A stretch of DNA of 6,288 nucleotides from an uncultured bacterium. GTDB lineage: Bacteria > Cloacimonadota > Cloacimonadia > Cloacimonadales > Cloacimonadaceae. Position numbers and translations under genes: made by a program. The stretch's first letter is position 1; each line of letters begins with the position of its first letter. The stretch is taken from NCBI GenBank assembly GCA_937924555.1, contig CALDSN010000034.1, positions 1-6,288 of the forward strand, written 5' to 3'. The notes below the pieces were generated by a model. It did not search any database. It was not told the DNA's origin and worked only from the letters and a program-made list of their open reading frames with translations. Shown here in pieces: positions 1-6,156 of this stretch.

Positions 1-55
1 TTGAGATACGGTTGCGATGCCCAGCACTTTGCTGGGAGGCGCAACCGCATCTCAA
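1..55. repeat. Large nested palindrome (long hairpin) at left edge
   Basis: Bases 1-16 pair with 40-55 over 16 positions with a single mismatch (A8 against C48). Inside this, bases 20-26 (CCCAGCA) pair perfectly with 30-36 (TGCTGGG) around a three-base CTT loop. The two stems are separated by a symmetric 3x3 internal loop (ATG at 17-19, AGG at 37-39). No T-run follows on the + strand, so it is not a typical intrinsic terminator in that direction. A minus-strand terminator cannot be judged, because the flank lies outside the window. It could be a dispersed extragenic palindrome, a structured leader of the downstream operon, or an end marker of the upstream gene. The structure is directly visible; its role is not known. 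Confidence 0.8.
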
Positions 56-117
56 CGGTAACCCAATAAGCAAGGTATAGGAGATGAGATTGTTTAAGGG
101 CATTATGTCCCATAGAT

Positions 118-123
118 AGGAGG
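118..123 (+). promoter_or_regulatory. Consensus Shine-Dalgarno site for the first gene
   Basis: AGGAGG lies seven bases before the ATG at 131. This is a full-consensus ribosome-binding site and is the main support that this short, unrecognised reading frame is a real gene starting at that ATG. Confidence 0.85.
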
Positions 124-130
124 AAACAAA

Positions 131-577
131 ATGAAGGCAAAATTGAAAGTACTATTACCCGGGTTTTCCGGGAATATGGACGATGTGGTGATTTATTATA
201 ATTCCCACTTGAACAAGTACATTACACGTCGCAAAGTGAAACCGAAAACAACTCCCGACAACACTGTGGTGAAAGAGATTCACGCCTTTAGAAGAAGAAT
301 TGAGGTAAGTGAAGCATATCTGGATGATTGCCGTGAGTATATCAAGAGATATAACCGTAAATACCGTTCGCAGGGAAGGGCATACAGCACTTGGCCCAAT
401 GTGTTTATGAAGGTTATGCGGGCACAGTTGAAAGCAAACCCGAATTTGGATTTGACAACACTAAGCAGATCTGAGATAGAGGCACAACAGCTTCCCTGCC
501 GCACACTGTTTAATGCCGTTGCAGCGGGATATCTGGAAACCGTTCCCCATTTTGATGAACTACATGCACCGATTTAA
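131..577 (+). CDS. Small basic protein of unknown function
   Basis: This encodes 148 residues that I do not recognise as a named family. It has no signal peptide and no membrane segment. It is strongly basic (about 25 Lys/Arg against 15 Asp/Glu), with charged clusters near residues 33-39 (RRKVKPK) and 54-56 (RRR). Residues 10-17 (PGFSGNMD), followed by a short hydrophobic strand and an Arg/Lys-Pro stretch, loosely recall small proteins with a conserved G-x-SG...V...R...P N-terminus (DUF6266-like) seen in some anaerobes. That resemblance is weak and from memory. The middle is rich in Tyr and Arg (YIKRYNRKYRSQGRAY region, residues 70-85). A consensus AGGAGG supports the start. It ends 44 bases before the membrane-protein gene, so it may be co-transcribed with the polysaccharide genes, but nothing in it suggests sugar chemistry. 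Existence as a gene is likely; function is unknown. Confidence 0.75.
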   Translation: MKAKLKVLLPGFSGNMDDVVIYYNSHLNKYITRRKVKPKTTPDNTVVKEIHAFRRRIEVSEAYLDDCREYIKRYNRKYRSQGRAYSTWPNVFMKVMRAQLKANPNLDLTTLSRSEIEAQQLPCRTLFNAVAAGYLETVPHFDELHAPI

Positions 578-621
578 CGCTCTGGGGATGGCAATTAACA
601 TGATGAAGAGAGATATTTGAG

Positions 622-1917
622 ATGAGGATAGATAAGATTACCGATTATGTCATGATATTGTTCATGAGTATCCTGTTTCTGCCGGTTTTTTACCTAAATT
701 TTAACACGAAGCAGTTCATTGGGTACAACATCATCGGTTTCAACTCCGTGTTTTATACGCTGCACCTGTTGATACTCATCCGCAAACCGGTGGTGTTTGT
801 CAGCAGACCCATGCTGTATGCGTATCTGTATTACTTCATCTTTTTCGTATATAGCGTCAGCGGTTACTTTGATACGAGCAACATGTGGTTCTGGCATTAT
901 CAGAAACCGGTGTATATCTCCACCTTGATTTATACTTATTACTATATTCGTAAGGACTATAAAGGCTTTGCTTTGATAGTATCGTGGGCTTTGGCTTTTA
1001 TAACGATTTCAGCAATTCTGAATATCATCCAGTTACACCGCTATCCAGACGCAGCCCGATTCATGTTCATGGGTGCAAGAAGTCAGGGCTATATCGCCTT
1101 GGAGGAATTCTACACCCGCATTGGGGTGGCGGGATATGTATTCACTAATGGGGTGACATATCTGGTACCCGTAGGCATTGGCTTGTTTAAGTATGGGCAT
1201 ACAAGGTTTCTCTCAAACTTTGGACTGGTGTTTGTGATACTTATATCCTATAGCGTGCTGCTATCCTCCATTACTGCCCCTATTCTGGTGGTGGCGATTG
1301 GGATAACGATAAGCCTCATGGGTAGAGTTCGCCTAAAAGCATCACTATTCATTCTGTTTTTCTTTGCAATTATGCTTACTGCCATTCCCAAGACATTTTA
1401 TGCCAACATGTTTTACTACGCCTCATATACTGTGAAGAACAAGGATGTGGCGGTACGTTTGAAGGATATTGGAACCAGCATCGAAACAGGTATTGATGTA
1501 AACGATCCTGAGACCAGTATGGACAATCGGGCAGAGCGTATTCCGCGAAATATCTCGCGGTTCATGGAAAGCCCCTTGGTGGGTAATGCCCCGGAGAAAG
1601 TGGGAGATGAGCAGAACTTCCATACTTTCTGGCTGTATTACTTTGCCCAATTTGGCTTAGTGGGGGGGATGCCCCTGCTGATAGCCCTATTCAGTAACAT
1701 CCGCCGAAATCTTCCTTTGATAGGTAGTGAATTTCAGTTCTATTACCTCACCTCGGTGCTGATGTTCTTCCTGTTAGGTATCCTGAAGGGATTTGCCAAC
1801 TATATGTTGATATATTTCATGATAATCACTCCGGGAATCTGCCTACTGGAGAAGCTTAGACGCGATGTTGTGGTTGTCGGAGAGACTTTACCACAACCAG
1901 CCCCCACCCAAGCATAA
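622..1917 (+). CDS. Wzy/O-antigen ligase-like membrane protein
   Basis: The 431-residue product is a polytopic inner-membrane protein, probably an O-antigen/capsule polymerase (Wzy) or a related ligase. Hydrophobic segments lie at about residues 8-26, 33-53, 64-82, 95-110, 116-137, 168-189, 197-215, 216-233, 240-257, 336-358 and 373-409, giving about 11-12 membrane passes. A long hydrophilic loop (about 259-335) ends in a short motif, residues 315-349: MESPLVGNAP, then His334 in NFHTFW, then a FGLVGG turn. This is the usual arrangement near the C-terminal end of Wzy_C-type proteins (a 'NPLxG...HN...E.GxxG' pattern). Family members polymerise lipid-linked repeat units, or transfer them, on the periplasmic side. 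Sequence alone does not separate polymerase from ligase; its place among sugar-nucleotide genes favours polymerase. The start at 622 has only a weak GAAGAG-like site upstream. The Met at residue 11 is an alternative but would trim the first membrane segment. The short C-terminal tail is proline-rich. Confidence 0.8.
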   Translation: MRIDKITDYVMILFMSILFLPVFYLNFNTKQFIGYNIIGFNSVFYTLHLLILIRKPVVFVSRPMLYAYLYYFIFFVYSVSGYFDTSNMWFWHYQKPVYISTLIYTYYYIRKDYKGFALIVSWALAFITISAILNIIQLHRYPDAARFMFMGARSQGYIALEEFYTRIGVAGYVFTNGVTYLVPVGIGLFKYGHTRFLSNFGLVFVILISYSVLLSSITAPILVVAIGITISLMGRVRLKASLFILFFFAIMLTAIPKTFYANMFYYASYTVKNKDVAVRLKDIGTSIETGIDVNDPETSMDNRAERIPRNISRFMESPLVGNAPEKVGDEQNFHTFWLYYFAQFGLVGGMPLLIALFSNIRRNLPLIGSEFQFYYLTSVLMFFLLGILKGFANYMLIYFMIITPGICLLEKLRRDVVVVGETLPQPAPTQA

Positions 1918-1933
1918 GATATTAAGATACAAT

Positions 1934-1941
1934 AAAGAGGA
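1934..1941 (+). promoter_or_regulatory. Shine-Dalgarno site fixing the dehydratase start at 1946
   Basis: AAAGAGGA stands four bases before the ATG at 1946. An in-frame ATG at 1865 would extend the protein by 27 residues, but it lies inside the membrane-protein gene, lacks such a site, and adds residues unlike the family, whose members start a few residues before the glycine-rich NAD-binding motif. Confidence 0.8.
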
Positions 1942-1945
1942 AAGT

Positions 1946-2974
1946 ATGTTCAATGGTAAGACTATTATCATAACCGGAGGAACCGGGTCTTTTGGCAATG
2001 CCGTATTGAGAAGGTTTCTAAATACCGATGTAAAGGAAATCCGCATCTTCAGCCGTGACGAGAAGAAACAAGATGACATGCGCAAGCTGTACATGAATGA
2101 CAAGATTAAGTTTCACATTGGTGATGTGCGCGATTATGACAGTGTGTGCAATGCTATGACAGGTGTGGATTATGTGTTCCATGCCGCAGCACTGAAGCAG
2201 GTCCCTTCCTGTGAGTTCTTCCCCGTACAAGCGGTGCGTACTAACATCCTTGGAGCAGAGAATGTGATCAGGGCAGCCATTGCCAAGCAGGTGAAGAAGA
2301 TGATTGTGCTCTCCACCGATAAAGCGGTATATCCCATCAATGCCATGGGAATGTCCAAAGCCTTGATGGAAAAAGTGATGGTGGCGTATTCACGGCAACA
2401 GCCTGAGGGTGGAACGGTGTTATGCGGTACCAGATACGGTAATGTGATGGCGTCTCGTGGTTCTGTCATTCCCTTGTTTATAGAGCAGATAAAAGCCGGG
2501 AAACCGATAACCATCACCGACCCCAGCATGACGAGATATCTGATGTCTCTGGATGAAGCGGTGGAATTGGTGGTATTCGCCTATCAAAATGGTAACCCCG
2601 GAGATATCTTTGTGCAGAAATCCCCTGCCTCTACTGTGAAAGATTTGGCACATGCCTTGATTGAACTATTTGGCTCGGATACCAAGATAGACATTATCGG
2701 CACAAGGCATGGAGAGAAAAAACACGAGACTTTGGTGAATAGGGAAGAGATGTCCAAGGCGGAAGACCTGCCGGGATATTACCGCATACCTGCCGACACC
2801 CGTGACTTGAATTATGAGAAGTACTTCAGCAATGGAGAATCCAAGCTTACGGAAGCGGATGACTATACCTCGGAAAATACCATGCGCTTGACCATACCGG
2901 AGATTCAAAAGACTCTGCTCAGCTTGGAGTATGTGCGCGGTGAATTGGCAGCGTACAAAGAGAAGCACCAATAA
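1946..2974 (+). CDS. wbvB: UDP-GlcNAc 4,6-dehydratase/5-epimerase (FnlA/CapE/WbjB type)
   Basis: This 342-residue extended short-chain dehydrogenase/reductase is cytoplasmic. It catalyses the first step from UDP-GlcNAc: C4 oxidation, C4-C6 dehydration and C5 epimerisation (C3 epimerisation is also known in this family), giving a UDP-2-acetamido-2,6-dideoxy-L-hexos-4-ulose. Visible motifs are the Rossmann signature TGGTGSFG at 10-17, GDVRD at 59-63, HAAALKQVP at 79-87, and LSTDKAVYP at 122-130 with the Asp125-Lys126 pair expected of inverting dehydratases. The usual YxxxK is MxxxK (Met134, Lys138), the SMK variant described for WbpM/WbjB-type enzymes. The C-terminal part (GTRHGEKKHE at 252-261, then YYRIPADTRDLNYEKYF at 278-294) is characteristic of the FnlA/CapE/WbjB branch rather than PseB. 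Length is normal. The gene follows the membrane-protein gene by 28 bases and precedes the reductase by 11. The symbol follows the UDP-L-QuiNAc pathway naming; fnlA, capE and wbjB are equivalents for this step. Confidence 0.9.
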   Translation: MFNGKTIIITGGTGSFGNAVLRRFLNTDVKEIRIFSRDEKKQDDMRKLYMNDKIKFHIGDVRDYDSVCNAMTGVDYVFHAAALKQVPSCEFFPVQAVRTNILGAENVIRAAIAKQVKKMIVLSTDKAVYPINAMGMSKALMEKVMVAYSRQQPEGGTVLCGTRYGNVMASRGSVIPLFIEQIKAGKPITITDPSMTRYLMSLDEAVELVVFAYQNGNPGDIFVQKSPASTVKDLAHALIELFGSDTKIDIIGTRHGEKKHETLVNREEMSKAEDLPGYYRIPADTRDLNYEKYFSNGESKLTEADDYTSENTMRLTIPEIQKTLLSLEYVRGELAAYKEKHQ

Positions 2975-2985
2975 GGGAGATTGAG

Positions 2986-3855
2986 ATGAGAATATTGATC
3001 CTTGGTGGTAGCGGGCTAATCGGGCATAAGCTGTGGCATGTATTTAATCAACAATTTGATGATGTGTGGGTAGGCTTGCATAGAGATAGAGAAGCCTATG
3101 CAAAGTATAAGATATTCGATAGTGAGAAGGTTATATACAACTTGGATGTATCTCAAACCGAGCAGCTTATCGGCGCTTTGAAAGCAGTGAATCCCGATGT
3201 GGTACTGAACTGCGTGGGGATAACCAAGCGTAAGGAAGAGATTAAGGATATTGCCTATGCCCTGCGCGTGAATTCACTTTATCCGCACCTCTTGGCTAAA
3301 TGGGTGCGTGAGAACGGAAAGAGGATGATCCACTTCTCCACGGATTGCGTGTTTAACGGTGCTTTGGGTGATTATACCGAGGAAAGCCCCACCACCGCAG
3401 AAGATACCTATGGCAAAACAAAAGCGATGGGGGAAGTGCAGTATGAGGGGACTCTTACCATTCGCTCCTCGTTTATTGGAAGGGAATTAGAAGGCAAGAC
3501 TGAGCTGTTGGAGTGGTTCTTGGCACAGCGTGGCAAGAAGATAAAGGGCTTCCACAAGGCTATGTATTCCGGCGTATCAACCACATTCATGGCGAATACA
3601 GTCGCAGACATAATCCTTAACCATCCCCAACTATCAGGTTTATACCAGTTAACCAGTCCTCAGGCAATATCCAAGTTTGACCTCTTGCATCTGGCAGCTA
3701 AGGCTTTCAAAATGGAAGTGGAGATTATGCCTGATAGTGACTTTGTGAATATTAACACTTTAAACGGAAGCAAGCTACATGCAATCCTTGGCTACCAACC
3801 GCCAAGCTGGGAAGAGATGTTGGCTCAGCTTGCCTCAGAAACACTTTACGATTAG
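2986..3855 (+). CDS. wbvR: RmlD-like SDR sugar-nucleotide reductase (WbvR type, no cupin domain)
   Basis: The 289-residue product is an NAD(P)H-dependent 4-keto-sugar reductase of the RmlD superfamily. It shows a GxxGxxG nucleotide-binding motif at residues 7-13 (GGSGLIG), NCVGITKR at 75-82, STDCVFNG at 118-125 and the catalytic YGKTK (Tyr142, Lys146), so the classic triad is intact. A TIRSSFIGRE segment at 158-167 is typical of the branch acting on N-acetylated L-sugars. The expected reaction is reduction of the dehydratase product at C4 to UDP-L-RhaNAc. FnlB/CapF/WbjC, the UDP-L-FucNAc enzymes, run to about 370 residues because of a C-terminal cupin epimerase. Here the protein ends after the SDR fold, which favours the WbvR/UDP-L-QuiNAc role. 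The gene is not truncated: it has its own stop, and the next gene begins 15 bases later. A good site (AAGGGAGA) precedes the ATG and overlaps the previous stop. The family is certain; the exact substrate is inferred from neighbours. Confidence 0.82.
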   Translation: MRILILGGSGLIGHKLWHVFNQQFDDVWVGLHRDREAYAKYKIFDSEKVIYNLDVSQTEQLIGALKAVNPDVVLNCVGITKRKEEIKDIAYALRVNSLYPHLLAKWVRENGKRMIHFSTDCVFNGALGDYTEESPTTAEDTYGKTKAMGEVQYEGTLTIRSSFIGRELEGKTELLEWFLAQRGKKIKGFHKAMYSGVSTTFMANTVADIILNHPQLSGLYQLTSPQAISKFDLLHLAAKAFKMEVEIMPDSDFVNINTLNGSKLHAILGYQPPSWEEMLAQLASETLYD

Positions 3856-3870
3856 AAAGAGGACTTACCG

Positions 3871-4998
3871 ATGAACAATGACGATTTGAAAGTACCACAA
3901 TTCAAGTCTTTTGTGGATAAAGGGGATTTCGCAGCACTGGAGAAAGTGTTCGAGAATAACTATATAGCTGAGGGACCCTTTGCCAAGGAGTTCCATGATA
4001 GACTGTTAGAGACCACCGGAGCAAAGTACGGCTGTTTCGCCAGTAATGGGACTTTGGCACTATACCTTGCCATGAAAGCTCTGGGCATAGGAGCAGGAGA
4101 TGAGGTGCTGGTGCAGGATATCACCTTCATCGCTTCCGCCAATGCCGTGGAAATGGTGGGGGCGAAGCCTGTGTTCGTGGATATTGTATCCTATGACGAC
4201 CCAACCATAGACCTCAGCAAGATTGTGCTTACCAAGAATGTGAAGGCTATGGTGATTGCTCATCTCTTCGGCACTGCCTGTAGTAACATCCTGGAGATAA
4301 AGAAATACTGCCAAGACAATAATCTACTACTCGTTGAAGATGCCGCTCAAGCATTGGCGATTGACTCCAAGTATGGGCATTGCGGAACCTTTGGCGATGT
4401 GGGAACTTTCTCTTTCTATGCCGACAAGACCATCACCACCGGAGAAGGTGGCTTCGTGGTTACCAACAACGAACAGACCTACGAAAGGATGCTGTATCTC
4501 AGGAACCAGGGTAGGCTGAAGAGCGGTACCTTTGTGCACCCGGAGATTGGCTATAACTTCCGTATGACCGATATGCAATGCGCCCTTGGCTTGGCTCAGT
4601 ATGCTAAGCTGGACTATATAATCGAGCGTAAGCATTACATCTATAATAAATACCTTAGCTTACTGGGTGACAAGGTGCAGTTCCTTAAGCTGAATCCTGA
4701 TTTTGCGCATATTCCCTTCCGTGTGGTGGTTTACACCCCCAAGGCTCACGAAGTGATGGCAGAGATGTCCCAAGTGAATATTGAAGCAAGAACGGTATTC
4801 TATCCCTTGCATCAACAGCCATGCTACCAATATCTAGGCTATAGCGATGCCGGTTTCGAGCAATCTGTGAAGTGCTATGAGCAAGGCATGTGCCTACCTA
4901 CTTGGGTGGGGATAAGCGACGAGATGATTGAGAAAGTGGCTTATAATCTTATCAAAGCAATAGAGAAAGTGAAGTTAAACGAAGGGGATAAGCAATGA
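3871..4998 (+). CDS. DegT/DnrJ/EryC1/StrS family PLP-dependent sugar aminotransferase
   Basis: This is a 375-residue fold-type I aminotransferase that would place an amino group on a nucleotide-linked keto-sugar in the cytoplasm. Visible landmarks are SNGT at 58-61 (phosphate binding), DITFIASANAV at 83-93, EDAAQA at 156-161 (the Asp that contacts the PLP ring nitrogen), and FSFYADKTITTGEGG at 180-194 with Lys186 as the PLP-binding lysine. GYNFRMTDMQCALGLAQ follows, then the C-terminal ARTVFYPLHQQP segment. The SNGT, EDAA and GEGG motifs resemble perosamine synthetase-like (Per/RfbE, C4-aminating) enzymes more than PseC. Length is normal and all key residues are present. AAAGAGGA lies seven bases before the ATG. 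The stop overlaps the next start by four bases (ATGA), so translation is probably coupled. The enzyme is not needed for UDP-L-QuiNAc or UDP-L-FucNAc, so its substrate is unknown: either the 4-keto product of the upstream dehydratase or a sugar from genes outside this window. Confidence 0.88.
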   Translation: MNNDDLKVPQFKSFVDKGDFAALEKVFENNYIAEGPFAKEFHDRLLETTGAKYGCFASNGTLALYLAMKALGIGAGDEVLVQDITFIASANAVEMVGAKPVFVDIVSYDDPTIDLSKIVLTKNVKAMVIAHLFGTACSNILEIKKYCQDNNLLLVEDAAQALAIDSKYGHCGTFGDVGTFSFYADKTITTGEGGFVVTNNEQTYERMLYLRNQGRLKSGTFVHPEIGYNFRMTDMQCALGLAQYAKLDYIIERKHYIYNKYLSLLGDKVQFLKLNPDFAHIPFRVVVYTPKAHEVMAEMSQVNIEARTVFYPLHQQPCYQYLGYSDAGFEQSVKCYEQGMCLPTWVGISDEMIEKVAYNLIKAIEKVKLNEGDKQ

Positions 4999-6116
4999 AA
5001 GTAATGACCATTGTCGGAACCAGACCGGAGATTATCAAGATGAGCCGTGTGCTGGCAGAGATAGAGAAGCATTTGGAACTGGTGATTGTGCACACCGGGC
5101 AGAACTATGACTATGAACTGAACGAGCTGTTCTTCGAGAACCTCGGTGTCCGTAAACCTGATTACTTCCTGGATGTTGCAGGGGAAACAGTTGCCCACAC
5201 CATTGGTAATGTGATAGCCAAATCCGATGACGTGATGGAGAAGGAAAAGCCTGATGCAATACTCCTGTATGGAGACACCAACAGCTGTTTGGCGGTCATC
5301 TCTGCAAAGAGACGCAAGATACCCGTGTTCCACTTTGAAGCCGGTAACCGCTGCTTTGACCAACGAGTTCCCGAAGAGCTTAACCGCAAGGTTTTGGACC
5401 ATCTTAGCGATATAAACATTCCATTAACAGAGCATGCCCGCCGTTACCTGCTGGCTGAGGGCTTAAAGCCCGAAACTGTAATCAAGCTCGGTTCCCCCAT
5501 GAAAGAGATTCTATACCACCATATGGACGAGATAAAGGGCTCTAAGGTGTTGGAAGAGCTTGGCTTGAAAGAGGGTGAATACTTCATCGTAAGTGCCCAC
5601 AGGGAAGAGAATATCGATTCGGAAACCAACTTTAACGATATGCTTGATACCCTTAATGCCATCGCAGAGCACTATAAGTACCCCATCATTGTGTCCACCC
5701 ACCCTCGCACCCGCAAGAAGCTGGAAGCCCTGGACAGAAAGGACTTCAACCCCCTCATTCGCTTCCTGAAACCCATGGGATTCTTTGATTACAACAAGAT
5801 GCAGATGCACGCCACCTGCGTAATCTCCGATAGTGGCACCATCACCGAGGAATCATCTATCTTAAACATCCCTGCCATAACCATACGCCAAGCCCATGAA
5901 CGCCCCGAAGGTATGGACGAAGGCACTTTGATAATGACAGGTCTTAAGGCAGAGTTGGTAATTAAATCCATCGAGATTGTCACCACCCAAGCCAAGGAGA
6001 AGGATAGAGCTTTCCGTTTGGTATATGATTATGACGTGGACAACTTCTCCAAGAAGTTCCTTCGCATCCTGATGAGCTACACAGACTATATCAACCGCAC
6101 CGTCTGGAAGAAGTAA
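4995..6116 (+). CDS. wbvD: Non-hydrolysing UDP-N-acetyl-sugar 2-epimerase (WbjD/FnlC/WbvD type)
   Basis: The 373-residue cytoplasmic enzyme is of the WecB fold and inverts C2 of a UDP-N-acetylamino sugar. Key residues line up with E. coli WecB: Arg10 and Lys15 in GTRPEIIKM (8-16), Asp94 in YGDTNS, Glu115 in FEAGNRCFDQRVPEE, Glu127, and His202 in SAHREENID. The SDSGTITEES and ERPEGMDEGT segments bind the nucleotide and phosphates. FEAGNRCFDQRVPEE (114-128), with HARRYLLAEG and GSPMKEIL, distinguishes the WbjD/FnlC/CapG branch from housekeeping WecB, which makes UDP-ManNAc. In this setting the substrate is probably UDP-L-RhaNAc and the product UDP-L-QuiNAc; UDP-L-PneNAc to UDP-L-FucNAc is the alternative. 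The ATG is embedded in the aminotransferase stop (ATGA), with GAAGGGGA at 4981-4988 as its ribosome site. Automatic annotation may call it wecB. Confidence 0.9.
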   Translation: MKVMTIVGTRPEIIKMSRVLAEIEKHLELVIVHTGQNYDYELNELFFENLGVRKPDYFLDVAGETVAHTIGNVIAKSDDVMEKEKPDAILLYGDTNSCLAVISAKRRKIPVFHFEAGNRCFDQRVPEELNRKVLDHLSDINIPLTEHARRYLLAEGLKPETVIKLGSPMKEILYHHMDEIKGSKVLEELGLKEGEYFIVSAHREENIDSETNFNDMLDTLNAIAEHYKYPIIVSTHPRTRKKLEALDRKDFNPLIRFLKPMGFFDYNKMQMHATCVISDSGTITEESSILNIPAITIRQAHERPEGMDEGTLIMTGLKAELVIKSIEIVTTQAKEKDRAFRLVYDYDVDNFSKKFLRILMSYTDYINRTVWKK

Positions 6117-6156
6117 GAATTAACCAATACCTTTTACGTCAGCAGGGAGTTAGCAT

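Noticed and set aside
90..118. TTGTTT / TAGATA pair as a promoter for the first gene
   Set aside because: Both hexamers are poor, and the -10 would overlap the ribosome-binding site, leaving no room for a leader.
452..480. Perfect TTGACA -35 hexamer inside the first gene that could drive the Wzy-like gene
   Set aside because: No hexamer at 15-18 bases downstream comes close to TATAAT (best is GATAGA, 3 of 6), so the match is probably chance.
1543..1560. GC-rich hairpin (CCGCGA / TCGCGG, six-base loop) within the Wzy-like gene
   Set aside because: It is a short six-base stem in coding sequence with no T-run; most likely coincidence.
1865..1945. N-terminal extension of the dehydratase from an in-frame ATG at 1865
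   Set aside because: It overlaps the membrane-protein gene in another frame, has no ribosome site, and adds 27 residues unlike the family; the ATG at 1946 has a good site and the expected N-terminus.
616..2991. Shared TTGAGATGAG around the starts of the Wzy-like gene (622) and the reductase gene (2986), echoed by the TTGAGAT arm of the palindrome
   Set aside because: The match is ten bases or fewer and is partly explained by both proteins beginning Met-Arg-Ile after a purine-rich ribosome site; too short to call a repeat.
4941..5402. Minus-strand open frame of 153 codons across the aminotransferase/2-epimerase junction
   Set aside because: It lies opposite two well-supported genes, has no recognisable motif and is an antisense shadow of their coding sequence.
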